NCBI GenBank assembly: GCA_035048815.1
Contig: JAUCBN010000011.1
Coordinates: 11,185,501-11,249,500 of the forward strand
Direction: 5' to 3'
Origin: Abelmoschus esculentus
Lineage: Eukaryota; Streptophyta; Magnoliopsida; Malvales; Malvaceae
DNA length: 64,000 nt
Made by a program: the position numbers and the translations under genes. Positions within the stretch are counted from its first letter, which is position 1. Each line of letters starts with the position of its first letter. The notes below the pieces were generated by a model. That model searched no databases. It saw nothing but the letters and a program-made list of their open reading frames with translations, and was not told the origin of the DNA. This document shows, in pieces, positions 21,960 through 34,110 of this stretch.

Positions 21960-23261
21960 CCTGGTAGGAGCTTGAGATCCTTGACGAGGAGAGGCTGATT
22001 GACGGTCCTTTCCTCTACTCTGATTCCCAGAATGGGCCTGTCCTGGGCCCTTGTTTCTATTCTAAGGTGGTAGACTCTGATAGGAACGAGACTAGGGTGT
22101 GCCCCTATTCGGATTCTGAGGACAATCTCGGATAAAGTGGTCTGATCCACCGCAAGCATAGCACAGCTTCATCTGAAGCCGACAAGGTCCAGTATGAAAC
22201 TTCTGACAGAACTGACAAGCCTGAGCTCTTCCAGAATTTCCCGTGCTATGAACAGATGCAACCGAGGCCAGAGGTCTATTTGTCGTTTGAGGTTTTGGCA
22301 CGTAATGTCTCTTGGACTCATGGTGGTAGGTCGAAGAGCCTTTTCTTTGACTCTTGGCTTTCTTCACGCTCCAATCAGGCTTATCTTCCTATTTCCGTTT
22401 CTTGTCATTCCTATTTTCACCCTTTCTTTTCTCCGAAGCCTTCATCTTGGCTTCGGCAGCAATAGCCCTGTTGACTAAGATCTAGAAGTCTGTGATCCCC
22501 AAAGCTATGAACATAGGGCTCATTTCATCATTTATCCCATCTATAAACATCTGACACTTCTGTTTTTCAGTCTTAATGTACTCAGCTCCATATTTGCAGT
22601 ACTTACAAAAGTCCGCCACATATTGTTCTATAGGCCTATTAGCCTATTTCAAATACAAAAACTTTCTTCTTATTTCAGCCAAGTACTGCTCACTAATATA
22701 CTTCTTTCTGAACTCCTCCATAAAGAAGTCCCATGTAACAGAGTCGGTGAGAACAGTTAAGGTCGTGGTCTCCCACCAACTTAAGGCTTCATCAGCTAGA
22801 AGCGAGATAGCACACTCAAGTTTGTGTTCGTCTGAGCACTGTAGTTGCTTAGTCAAAATCTGAGTGGTTCTTTCCAACCACTGTTCAGGTTCCTCGGGCT
22901 TATCCTCATTAACACCCGCGAAAGTAAAGGCTCGATATCGAGCAAGCTTCTCAATTAGTGCCCTACTTGGCACAACATTAACAGGAGCTGGGCGATCTTG
23001 TCTCAAATCAGATACCAACTGATCAAACATTCCCTTCATACTCAGAAGACATTCCCTCTGAACGTCTTGTATAACCGGAACTACCAGCTCAGGGGTAATT
23101 TCCACCGGAGGTGGTTCTTGTTCTAACGGTGGATTCTGTTCCATCCTTACATTTTCATTCTCGTTAGATGATCCCTCGGGACTTTCATCTCCCAAGGCAA
23201 GTCTTGTATCAACTAAGCAAGAACACAAGCAAGTACGGTATATATAACTCCTAGGTGGCAT
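21960..23261 (-). pseudogene. gag: Inner element gag with zinc knuckle
   Basis: The frame starts MPPRSYIYRTC at 23261 and shows Gag capsid features: a proline/glutamate-rich N-terminus (about 30-60), PEEPEQWLERTTQILTKQLQ, LLADEALSWWETTT and WDFFMEEFRKKYISEQYL. A zinc knuckle CYACGGSDHFIRDC lies at about 22118-22160. In-frame stops occur at about 22641, 22481, 22401, 22090 and 22062. Gag and the 21959 protease/RT share one frame, so the element coded a single Gag-Pol polyprotein with no frameshift signal. The nonsense codons are mostly of the C-to-T type. Confidence 0.87.
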
Positions 23262-23320
23262 AGTTCAATCCTATATGATGCATGCATATTACTTTCGGTC
23301 CGAGAATCATGTAACCGAAA

Positions 23321-23332
23321 GCTGTAATACCA
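23321..23332 (-). other. Inner element primer binding site
   Basis: On the minus strand tggtattacagc lies five bases inside the 5' LTR (which ends at 23338 on this strand). It resembles the initiator-Met site tggtatcagagc with two or three differences. Confidence 0.7.
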
Positions 23333-23337
23333 CTAAA

Positions 23338-26300
23338 TGTGATACCCTCGCCCCAGGTTAGGAGACGGGGGCGTCAATCGAACATACAAACTCGAACAAT
23401 GTATCCAAATTCAAATAAATTATTCATTTAAGTAACGTTGTGAGTTAATCACTATTAACCCTTACTTATTTTACGGACCGACCCCCTGTACTACTTATAC
23501 AAATTCGAGATAAATTTAAAACTTTTTCGATACTTAAACAAATTTTCAATTCGAATCTTAGATACTATTCGTTATTCAATTATAGTCTCATTTGACTTTA
23601 TCAAACTTCTATATTAATATGTGTTCATTTCACTATCATTAATTATGTCTTGTTAACTAAGCAAATTCCCGTATTAAATTCAAACCCAAAATAATAAGGA
23701 GGTATCGATACCCCTAAGGTTGGTATCGATACAGGGGTATCGAACCAAGTATCAATATCGGTCCTTGCTGTTGACTCGTTGACCAAGACTGGGTAGCCAG
23801 TATCGAAACGGGTATCGATACAAATTGGCTACTGGAAGCTCCAGTATCAAAACGTGTTTCGATACAAAAGGCTACTGGAAGCTCCAGTATCGAAACGTGT
23901 TTCGATACAAAGTGTTTCTGCCAAAGGTGGTATCGATACCCAAGCTAGTGGTATCGATACCCCTGCTCGAAATTGATAAATTCAAGCCTTCTAAACACTT
24001 AGGCATTACCAAATGGGGCTTTCTAGATGATCTCAACCCAAACCTAAGCCTTAAGGATCATTATACATGCTTAGGTAACCTATATCGTTTCACCAAACTT
24101 GTTCATTTTAGTCAATTTGTTATGCATGCCAATATTCAAGTCATCCCCTACTTAGGATAAACATCTAACCTTATCCTTACCATGGTCTCCTACGCAATCA
24201 TGTTATGTCCTAAGTTTACATGACTTAAACACCAAAACAAGTTAATCATATGCTAAATACATGCTTCCAAAGCCAACATGTCAACCATAGCCACACTCAA
24301 ACAAACAAGGCTAACCTACCATGAATGTTGTGCCTTATGGCTTACAAACCAAAAGCTAAAATGATCATATGAATATACACAAATCATGAGCTAGCTATCA
24401 ATGCATATACTAGTCTAGCATGATCACTAAGCCACCATGTATTAGGAGTTATAAAATTATCAAAATACCATACTTTGACTTGCTTCCCGTGTCCTTGCTC
24501 CGGTTCAAGCTTGGTCAATTTCTTTAACTCGTGAACCTGTTGTTTGGGAAGGAGGAAACAAAGAGTGTAAGTACTAAGAATTACTTAGTGAGGTAGCCTA
24601 AGTCTAGCCAATTTAGACATGAATTATAACAAATGGTATACTTCAATGAGCAACAATTCAAATACATATGGCAATTAGTACATCATATAATCATGCTTAA
24701 TGTAAAATGGCATGTCATATTCAATGCTCAAGGTCAAAATATAACAAATGCTCTATGGCAAGTACATATCGAATGTTCAAGTTCAAAACATATCAGATGT
24801 CCTAGGGCAAATACATATCAAATGTCCAAATTCAATTCATATCAAATGCCCTATGGCTAATACAGATCAAATATTCAAGTTCAAATCATATCAAATGCCC
24901 TATGGCAAGTACATGTCAAATGCTTATTAGCAATTACATTTCAAATGTCCTATGACAATTATATTAATTTTAATCTTCTGAATTAATTTCAAACGTCGCC
25001 TTGGTATAGTTAGACTAGGTAAACGAGTCAACAGAAGTACCCTAAGGTACTAACAAAAGTGCCACTAGGACACTAACAAAAGATACCCATGGTATCTACA
25101 AATGATGACTAACCACCAACAAAGGTACCCATAGTACCAACAGAAGTACCGAAGTACTGATCAGAAGTACCGAAGTACTAACAAATGAGCTCAGACCCTA
25201 GGCATGCCGTACTACCTATGACCAACTATAACTCAAGACTCAATCAGAATTTTTTATTCAATTAATCTTCCTTTTTCTTAGTCAATTTTCTTATTACGGA
25301 TAATGTACGTAACATGGCAATATCAAAAGCATCAAGTCACGCTATCAAGTCCAAAGGCATATGTGTCATGCTACTAAATTCATAAGCATATGTGTCATGC
25401 TAGCATATCAAAACATTTATATATCATCATGTTACCAAATCCAAAAGTATAAGTCATGCTAACATATCAAACATATATACATATCATGCTATTATAAACA
25501 TAACTCATGCATGACTAACATACCTGGCATTCTCAGTCGCGTGTCATTACTTACCTCGGCATTTCCGAGCTATGCAAATGTTCTAATCTAGTCTATTATC
25601 TAGTACTCAAACATAGAGTCAAACAAGTTATTATTAATTAGTCCTCCTTCTTATAGTGTCGAATATTCATTTAATTCGGTTACATTACAAGGCAAATCAA
25701 ATATTCAAATAAGGTTAGGACCCTAGGTCCTAACCCTAAAGTTTGCTACACTCACCAATACTCCGAGCTATCACGGGTTGTAGATCGTAACCCCTTTGCC
25801 TCGCTTCCTTGTTGCTTCGAGCCTCTCTTGCTCTTCAACTTCTTCTCTTTGGTTATCTAACAATTCATATATAATGGCTAGGTATCAATACATTTTCAAC
25901 CAACTATTTCAAGTATTTTCAAGCTCAACCAAAATAAACATATATATTTGTTCATTACGGACAGTTTCGCTACCCCTTCGGCGAAACAAACATATCTCCT
26001 AGCTCTGATGTCCGATTTTAGTCCATTTTACCTTGTTAGAAAGCTAGAAGAATCCTCTAAAAGTTACAATCAATCTTACATTTTTATTCCTAATCAATCA
26101 GCTCCAGAATTCATCCGAAACAGACCTGGCCGAATTCCTCGGGACTGCTCGGGTAGCCTTACGGAATAGCTTATATCTTCCTCTACCGGACTCGGATTTA
26201 GGTTCTGTAAATTTCCTCTTAAACTAGGTATACATGATTATCATAGTACAAAATTTTAGCTCCAAATTCCTTAAATCCCGACCGAGGGAAATTCTCAAAG

Positions 26301-27017
26301 TTGGTTACTTGAGATAGCTATTCTAGGCTATGTTCAGCTAATCTCCATTCTAGGTGTCCGAACTAAAACTTATCGATTTTCCAGCATTACTATCATGAAA
26401 TCAAACTCATTCAACTAACTTTTCCATCCCTATCTTCATGCATGTTGAACATTGATCCAATCAATGCACATGACATTTCTAAAATCCTAGACCTAAGCCC
26501 TCAAATCCACTTTTCATACTTCTAACACCATAACCAAGCCATAGCTAACTTTAATTTAATTTCTAACAACTTAGCCCCAAATTTCAGCAACTATAAGAAT
26601 TCAACCTCATGCCAATTGGCAATCTAAAAGGGGATCGAAAGGCTTACCCGGTTCTTTTTTGCTTTTAGCTCCTAACTTCACCAATTTCTCAAGAACTCTA
26701 GCTTGCCCCTTTAAGCTCCCATGAAGTTTTCTCCCTCTTCAATTTGGGTTTTCACGTGTAAATGAGGGGGAAGGAAGAAATCTTTAGCTGATTTTATTTG
26801 TTTATTATTGTGTGTGAAAAGACCACCTTACCCTTAATGAATTACTTGGCCTAGATATTTACCAAGGGTAGTTTATGGAACATGAGTATTTGTCATGCAA
26901 TGTTCAAGCTTTTTAACTTAATTAATTTGGTCCCTCTTTCTACTTCACTAGCCATGAAGTTTGATTTAATTGCAATTCATTCGAATTATTCACTAGTCCG
27001 GTTTTTGGGGTGCTACA
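23338..27017 (-). repeat. Inner element 5' LTR (right copy, 3680 bp)
   Basis: It pairs with 14801-18523 with few differences by eye. It holds two units of the 42-44-bp hairpin repeat against three in the other LTR, the six mini-hairpins (25037-25178), and the same open frames that are shared only through LTR duplication. Confidence 0.93.
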
Positions 27018-28457
27018 AAAATGATGTTAAAACACTCTAAACATTTATAATTTTGAGTAGGAACACATTAGAATCGTTTTGGATAACTTTGAGAAGAATC
27101 TCTAGAATTTCTAAGTGTAGACCTACATTTTCTATACGGGGTATCGATATCGGTGGCCCGTGTATCGATACGCCTAAGAGAAAAGTAGGCATGTTGAACA
27201 GACGTATCAAACCGTGGTTCGATACCAAACCCTCTAGTGACATAGGATAATACTCGTGGTTCAATACCAATATTGAATCGGATAATCCCCCTTTCGTTGA
27301 CCTTGAAGTTGGTCAAAGGGTATCGGTACCAGCATCAATACCAGTGTTTCGATGTCCTCTTTGGGTAGGTATCGATACAGGATGTTTCGATACCCCACCT
27401 AAGGGTATCGATACCCTTGTGCAATCTCGCTAATTTGAGTAGAGATTTGAGGTTCGATGATTGTATTAATAGTCTCATTAATCTTAAAAGTTATGAAATG
27501 GATTGTTAAACCAAATTCGATATTTATAACCGCGAAAGACTAAATTGAGATAATCTTAATATATCTTGTTGTGTTAAGATACAAGGTGGATCGTTTGTAT
27601 GGTTTAAGTCCTTGCATGATGGAAATCCGGATATCGAAAAGTGTTGCAACACGTCGAGGGTCAACCGATATAATATGTTGGGTGATGTATTGAAGACTAT
27701 TATTCCAGTGTTGGGCGGCCTCACTCGAAGATGTTCGATGTAACATTCTGAGCATGTGATTGGTTGGGCGGCCTCCATCCCTTTCCGAACGTTGGGCGAC
27801 CTCGTTCGAAGATGTCTGATGTAACATTTCGGGCATAGAATTTGAGGGAGACCTCAATCCTGAGTGTAGGATCCCGATGTTGTATGGACGTGGGCCTCAC
27901 TCTTGTGTGTTGACTTTTTATGACTTGTATATGATGTGTGCGATAATATACATCTCATTTATGCCATGTGATAGGCAAGCATGCTAGACCATCATACCAT
28001 GCACGTTATTTATATGTGTTACTTTACTACTTTTGATATGCATGATGTTGGCCGAATTCAGCGTATCCAGTGAGCTTTTTTAACTCAACGTTCGAAATGT
28101 GTTTTCGTGCGTAGGTTAGGTGAAGCCGGTTCTTGTGGAGCACCATCAAGGTTTAGATTTCAGCATCGACCGTGTTGTCAGAGTACAATTAGTAGATTTA
28201 GTAGGTTAGTACTATGCTGAACCTTATATGTATTTGTAACTCTATTTATTTAATTTGGGTCGAATGTTTTAAATGAGTTTGTATTATTTAGAGCTCTGGT
28301 TACTTTAAACTATTTTGGGCTTTTGTTTTAATTTAAATGAATTTTATAGATCTTATTTGGACTTGAGTTTGATTTTATTATTGGACTTTCAAAGGAAATT
28401 TTAAAATACAAATTTTAGGCCGGATGCCCAATGTGACATCGGGTTGAGGGTGTTACA
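27018..28457 (+). repeat. Outer element 3' LTR, right part
   Basis: It resumes the outer LTR (aaaatgatgttaaaacac) after the inner element and ends gagggtgttaca. The first five bases are the AAAAT duplication. It includes the TATCGATA cluster (27139-27415) and a roughly 97-bp tandem repeat around tcgaagatgttcgatgtaac (about 27640-27850). Confidence 0.9.
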
Positions 28458-28462
28458 GTTAT
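28458..28462. repeat. Target-site duplication GTTAT, right copy
   Basis: gttat directly follows the outer 3' LTR end and matches 7434-7438. The sequence after it (gttaatactgtgacgatgg) continues the dispersed module interrupted at 7438. Confidence 0.85.
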
Positions 28463-29937
28463 GTTAATACTGTGACGATGGACATTGATTAAGAGGTTGA
28501 TTTACTGTGATCTATAAATTAAAAAACCTAATTGATTGTGTTTTTACACAGGTTAAATTGCTAATTTAGATAAATTCAAAACTAAATTATAATTATATTA
28601 ATAGCATGTTAATTTTTTAAAATTTATTTAATATATTAATTGTATGTTTTAGGTAAAGTCCAATTGAAAATGTTATATGAACTCTCGTACTAATATATTC
28701 CAATATTGAAAGTTAAATTTGATAAAAAAAATAATTATAGGGATAATTTAGTAATTAGGGGTGTGAATTTTGAATGTTTCAATCGATTTGAATTTTTAAA
28801 ATCTGAATTTTTATATACTTTAGTAATTCGTATTCGATTCAAATTTAGGACTTCATTTAATTATTATTTTTAGTTTGATGGACTTATTCATAAAAATTTA
28901 GATTATTGAATATGTTAATTAATAAATTATTGAATATAATAAAATTTGTACTAATAAAAATTTTAATTTTAATATATAATGAGTAAAAATATCAAATATA
29001 ACAAGATTTATATTTAAAATATTAGATTTTCATATATCGAAAAATCGAATATCTAATTTAAATGTGAAATAACTTTCTGTATCTGATTTAAAATTTTCAA
29101 GTTAATTGTCGTTCTTTGAGCTCAAAATACATATGGTTTTTCAATTGTTTTACGCTTTTGAGTTCAAAATACGTATGAGCTCAAAAAAATTACTCCCAAA
29201 GCTTGGGTTACAAGCTTTGGATGCTATACTAGGTAATTGATTTTAGATTATAAAATTGTCTTTTAAGTTGATAAAAAGTGAAGAAACTCGTTAAATTAAA
29301 AAAAAAAAAAAATTAGTGGGAAAGCTAATATCGTAGATACAAAACTTTGGTTAGAAAGTTTAATTATCTAATCCATTAGCTTCCACCACCATCACCTAAG
29401 AAACTTCTCTATCGTTTGACAAGATAATTCAATTAAAATGATATACTTCATCAAGATCGCTTATCGTCTATGAAAAAAGCATTATGTCGTGTCTTCGCCT
29501 TATATGTTAGAAAACGTTATTTTGGTAATCAAGACTCTGTTTAATTTTTAGAAAAGTTTTATAGATTAAGTTGTTACTCTTTTTGGTAATGTTATTGCTG
29601 AAATGCATGAAAAAGTAGAGAGGGCGGTTGAGAGGTTGAGACCAAATTGGCATATAATTTTAGTAGTAATTTTTTCTCTTTGTAAGTTGACTTTTAATTA
29701 CAACTGTTTTAACGCTTTTAAGTAAAAGTGTAAAGTTAAAAACGACAGTAATTATGTTGTCCCTCTGCCCTAAAAGCATCTGAGGTTCCAGTCTGGAAGC
29801 ACAACTCTCAAGAAGAACCTCATTCAACCATTTTTTTAACAAAATCAGTTTTTACTTTTTTATTTTAAATAATAATAATAAATAATAATATTGTTGTTAA
29901 ATAATGCTAAACAAAAACCTCAAACCCAAGCCTAAAC
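28463..29937. other. Intergenic DNA, no gene supported
   Basis: It begins with the right half of the interrupted dispersed module. Near 28757 aggggtgtgaattttgaatg resembles the left end of the inverted-terminus repeats, but no matching right end is clear. The rest is A/T-rich. Confidence 0.45.
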
Positions 29938-30075
29938 TAACACATATACACTTTATTTATTTATTTCTATGTCTCTTTTCATGCTTTTATTTTAAATTAA
30001 AGATTTAGGGTTTAGGGTTTAAAGTTAAGGGTTATAATTAGAGTTTAGGAAATTAGGTGTATAATATATTTTTTA
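29938..30075. repeat. TTTAGGG-rich arm related to the foldback at 30440-30860
   Basis: acatatacactttatttatt, tatgtctcttttcatgc, then tttagggtttagggtttaaa and agggttataattagagttta. This is the inverse of the right end of the neighbouring foldback repeat. Probably a half-copy of the same family. Confidence 0.45.
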
Positions 30076-30439
30076 GGATTGAAAATTTATTTTTTAAAAG
30101 ATATATATAAAAAATAATTTGAATTTTTAAATTAAAAAAAATACTAGAAGAGTAACAAGTGTTACTTCATAGTAAATGTAAAAGGTAAAAAATCAATTGT
30201 GAAAGGAAAAGACATTATTGATTTTTTAACCTCATGAAAACCCCATGTTATATAATAATTTCATGTTAACATGCCATATTGGAAAAGAAAATAGTATAAA
30301 TCACAATCAATTGCACAGATAAAATTTTATATCATAATCATTCCAAAATGTATTTTCTTTTTTTGAAAAAAATTAATAAAGCTTAAAGCATACACAGAGA
30401 GTTAGTGTTGTAAAAAATAAAGAATAAATAAATAAAATA

Positions 30440-30862
30440 TATTCTAATACATATACAGGTTAAAAATTATCTGTCTCTTTATTATGTATCATTTTATGTT
30501 TCTTTTGAAAAAAAAATTAAAAAATTAAAATTTCAACCTTAACCCTTATTTTTTATATCCTAAACTCTAAACCCTAAAAGATACGTCCTACCTCTAATTC
30601 CCTAAGCCTTAACCACAACCCCTAACCTTAAACCTTACACCCTAAAAGATGCATCATAACTCTAATTCCCTAAACCCTAAACGTAACCCTTAACCTTAAA
30701 TCCTACGCCCTAAAAAATACACTCTACCTCTAATTTCCTTAACCCTAACCACAACTCATAATCTTGAACTATAAACCCTAAAATCTTTAAATTTAAATAA
30801 AGGAATGAAAGGAGACATAAAAAAGAGATAGATGATTTTCACCCATACACGCAACGTATAGA
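30440..30862. repeat. Foldback/MITE-like element with CCCTAAA-like tandem core
   Basis: The left end (acatatacaggttaaaaatt, atctgtctctttattatgta) is inverse to the right end (gacataaaaaagagatagat, gattttcacccatacacg) over about 60 bp. The core is three diverged units of about 69 bp, each starting ccctaaaa and containing ctctaattccctaa. It resembles telomere repeats only in base composition. Confidence 0.55.
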
Positions 30863-30921
30863 ATAATTCTTATATAATGTTTTACTCATTAATTTCAAGA
30901 AAATATATTTCACAGGGAAAA

Positions 30922-31579
30922 CCAAATTCTCTTTTAACTCTCTGCCGTTGTTTCTTTACAAATTCTATCTTTTTCGGTTTTTTGTTCTGATCATTTCTTT
31001 TGATCGGTAGTCGACAATTAATTTTAGTGTTAGTTGTCGACCACCGAATCTATCTCTTTTTCTTGTTTTATTTTAATAAGGATCTTTTTTTTTTATCTTT
31101 GTGACACGCTTTTCTCTGTCCTTGTGACATATTTTTATTTTTGTTTTGGATTTGATTCGTCTGTCCTTATGGCATGTTGTAGCATACCCTAGCGATCGGT
31201 TGTTGTTCGCACAGAGATTCAATCGATGCTAGTTTTTTGATTTATTATTTTGTCGGTGGTCACTTGGAAAGACTTATCCCCACTCAGTTGATGATTGTTT
31301 GCCGATAAAATCAGTCTTGGGTAGAGGTACTTTTTACACGACAGTTTGAATCGCCTACAACTGCTTCTTCCTTCACTATGCTTCTCGTTTGAACAGAGAC
31401 AATGAGATTCAGGAAGCTGCTGAATTTTATTGTTATGCTTATTTCTATAGGAATTTTATTTTTCGTTGTTTTTGGGTTGTAAGAATTTTTGAATTTTTTA
31501 ATTCAATTATTTTAATTATGTTATAATTATAATTTTCTATGAATTTAATAAAAATTTAGTAACATTTATCAAAAAAAAA
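30922..31579 (+). mobile_element. Unnamed poly(A)-ended retroposon, copy 1
   Basis: It matches the element at 33059-33718 over most of its length with shared blocks: tcgacaattaattttagtgt, gtccttatggcatgttg, ttatccccactcagttgatg, acgacagtttgaatcgccta. It ends in nine A after aatttagtaacatttatc. The left boundary is estimated from the alignment with copy 2 and no clear target duplication was found. No protein is recognised. Confidence 0.6.
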
Positions 31580-32019
31580 TATCACTAAAAGTATTACATT
31601 TAATTATTGAAATTTAGATTATTTATTTTTTAAGTTATCATTAGTCATCACTAGTAAATCGTTATTATTTTATTATTGACAATTTTCATATATTTCATTA
31701 TAATTTATTTTTTATTATATTTTTATATATAAGATTAATAATATCAACTAAAATTTAAATATAAATGTTATTTTATTAGTGATAAATATTTTATACTAAA
31801 TAAATATATATATATATATATTAAAATAGTTTCTAAAAATATGTTGCCATTTTTAATAATAAAATATTAACATATAATCGTTTCATTTTTAACCATCTTT
31901 GTTTATGTTACTTAAATTTAATGGGTCTTTTGCACAATAAACACTTTTAACCTTTTATTGCGTATTGAATTTTATATGTACGACACTTTCTGATGTTAAT
32001 TTTTAATAAATAAATATAA
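31580..32019. other. AT-rich intergenic DNA, no gene seen
   Basis: A/T runs including a (TA)n stretch at about 31805-31820. Nothing else recognisable. Confidence 0.5.
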
Positions 32020-32100
32020 TATATAGTTTCAAGGAGGATCGAATCTAAAACCTTTAGAAGGAGAGTGGAATATCTATCCATTAAGTTAGGTAAAAAAATA
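32020..32100 (-). repeat. tRNA-like / SINE-head fragment
   Basis: On the minus strand a tRNA-like order can be read: acctaacttaatggataga (A-box-like), ctccttctaaaggtttta, then gattcgatcctcc (B-box-like, consensus GGTTCGANNCC). No anticodon stem of a functional tRNA is evident. This form is common in plant SINE heads. Confidence 0.4.
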
Positions 32101-33043
32101 ATATTTATATTAAATTTTATTAAATTTTATATAAATATGTATTAATTTATAAGATTAATTATTATAATAATAGTTTAATTGATTTTTTATGGTTTCTTAT
32201 ACAAAATATATTTTAAAGAAAATATATAAAAATTGAGTTAGTTTTGTAATATAAACGAATAAATATTAATATTTACACTTAAAATATTAAATATTAAATA
32301 TAATATTTTAACTAATTAATTATATAAATTAATTTAATTTAAATCAAGTTATTTATAAAATTATTCTTAATGTGATAATTGTTTGGTATACTAACAATGC
32401 AAATTTAAAATCCACAAGCAAAATTAAAACAAATATCAAGTGTAAATATTTTTACAAGGTAAAGTTTTTGTATCATGTACTATGTCAAGATTACATATTT
32501 CTTTGTACTTTAGTTTGATCGCTTTATGTTTCTGTGCTTTTTAAATTTTATAATTTCGATTTTTGATACGAATACGTTACGTAAAATTTTATTTTTAGCC
32601 CATTTGTTAAACATAAGTTACATAATTGATTTTTGTTCTTTCATATTATCATATCTCGTTTGAATTAGAAATAAAATTTTAAAATATGAGGACTAGAAGG
32701 ACTAAAATAACAATTTATAAATGATATATAAACTAATATAATAATTTTACCTTTCGATAAACTAATTTATGATAACTTTAATTTTTATAATTGTTTTTAT
32801 TACTATATAATAAAATAATTTATTATTGTAAAATATCTAATTTATCATTAATTATATTTTTTATTGGTGATAAAATTTATCATAAAATATAAAATTTTAG
32901 GTGATAAACAATTTTACTGTTATAATTAGAAACGAAGCAAGGAATGACGGTTAGAAAATAAAACATAAATATTAAAAACGTAATTTAAAATTAAATCAAA
33001 TTTTAAAACATTTTATATAGAAGGATAAAGAAATATCGAACAG
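32101..33043. other. AT-rich intergenic DNA, no gene seen
   Basis: No coding or repeat structure supported beyond A/T-rich simple sequence. Confidence 0.5.
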
Positions 33044-33733
33044 TAATGACCACTTTATTAGAATTGCAACAAGACTCTGTAGTTTACCCTAAAGTCTGAT
33101 CACTTCTTTTTTTCTTTGAAATTTTTTTCTAACCGCTCTTTAATTTGATCAATTTCTTTTATTGATGATCGACAATTAATTTTAATATTGATTGTAGATC
33201 ATTGAGTCTATTATTTTTTTATTTTTATTTTTAATAAGAATCTTTGCTTTTATAGCACATTCTTTCTGTCTGTGTGACATGTTTTTGTTTTGTTTTGTGA
33301 TTTGATTTATCTATCTTTGTGGCATGTTTTATTATACCCCAGCGATCAATTGTTATTCGATCGATCCTAGTTTTCGATTTATGTTTTCGTCGGTGATCAC
33401 TTGAAAAGATTTATCCCCACTCAGTTGATGGTGGTTTGCTAATGAAATCAATCCTGGGTAGCGATACTTTGCATGACAGTTTGGATCGCCTACAACTCCT
33501 TCTTGCTTCGTTAATGTGTATTGTTTGAATAGAGACGAGGAGATTCAAGAAGCTTCTGAATTTTATTGGGATGCTTATCTCGATAGAATTTTTTTTATTT
33601 TTTTTTTGTTTGTAAGAATCTTTAGATTGTTTTAATCCAATTATTTTATTTATTGATTGCGATGTAATTATAATTTTTCTATGGATTTAATAAAATTTCA
33701 GTGATATTTATAAAAAAATAATGACCACTTTAT
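33044..33733 (+). mobile_element. Unnamed poly(A)-ended retroposon, copy 2, with 15-bp target duplication
   Basis: The element (33059-33718) is flanked by a perfect 15-base direct repeat taatgaccactttat (33044-33058 and 33719-33733). It ends in an A-run after gtgatatttat. About 660 bp, homologous to 30922-31579. A long target duplication plus a 3' A-run is diagnostic of LINE-type target-primed insertion (SINE, truncated LINE or processed transcript). No Pol III boxes or reverse transcriptase were recognised, so its class is open. Confidence 0.8.
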
Positions 33734-34110
33734 ATTATCGTCACTATCATGTGTTAAAATTTTAATGATAATAAAAATTACGTCATAATTATAAATTTAT
33801 TGTAAAAATTTAATTGTGAAAAATATAATCATCATAATTACTACTATAACAACAATCAAATAAAATACATTATAACTAATTATATTAATAGAAACAAAAA
33901 AAAATACTTTACAAAAATTTAATATTTATAATAAAATTAATTTTAATTATTGTTAATTTATTACTAAAAATTTATATTATTGTGGTAACGACATCTAGTG
34001 AAAATATACACATATTCATCACATAATTTAATCAAGTCCACATATTTTTCCTGTTGCTTAGCTAACACTCTCAATAGGGAATATCAAAAACCAATTGAAA
34101 GGTGTTTTTT
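33734..34110. other. AT-rich intergenic DNA, no gene seen
   Basis: A/T-rich. The short frame starting at 33998 runs into the adjacent repeat and is not credible as a gene. Confidence 0.5.

Larger units (their letters stand above)
14801..27017 (-). mobile_element. Inner Ty3/gypsy chromovirus (Tekay/Del-like), 12.2 kb, inserted in outer 3' LTR
   Basis: It is bounded by AAAAT duplications, with two highly similar 3.7-kb LTRs (tgtgataccctcgcccc ... ggggtgttaca/gctaca). The coding region reads on the minus strand: gag, protease, RT, RNase H, integrase and chromodomain-like tail. Its primer site and purine tract are also oriented minus. The LTRs look much more alike than those of the outer element, so it is clearly younger. 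In-frame stops, one frameshift and a lost integrase glutamate make this copy non-autonomous. Confidence 0.95.
7439..28457 (+). mobile_element. Outer Ty3/gypsy chromovirus (Tekay/Del-like), decayed, host of a nested insertion
   Basis: A full-length element bounded by GTTAT duplications, with TG...CA-type LTR ends, an initiator-Met primer site just after the 5' LTR, gag-protease-RT-RNase H-integrase-chromodomain remnants in gypsy order, and a purine tract before the 3' LTR. Without the 12.2-kb inner element it is about 8.8 kb. Long LTRs and the C-terminal VLWRNHGIEEVIWE chromodomain-like tail point to the Tekay/Del chromovirus clade; that clade call is inference. The coding region has many stops and a replaced segment, so it is not autonomous. 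Confidence 0.9.

Noticed and set aside
30540..30780. CCCTAAA-like text as an interstitial telomere repeat
   Set aside because: The units are about 69 bp long, irregular and enclosed by inverted ends, so it is the core of a foldback element and not a telomeric array.
32020..32100. A functional tRNA gene on the minus strand
   Set aside because: Only A-box-like and B-box-like motifs are present. No acceptor stem or anticodon arm could be paired.
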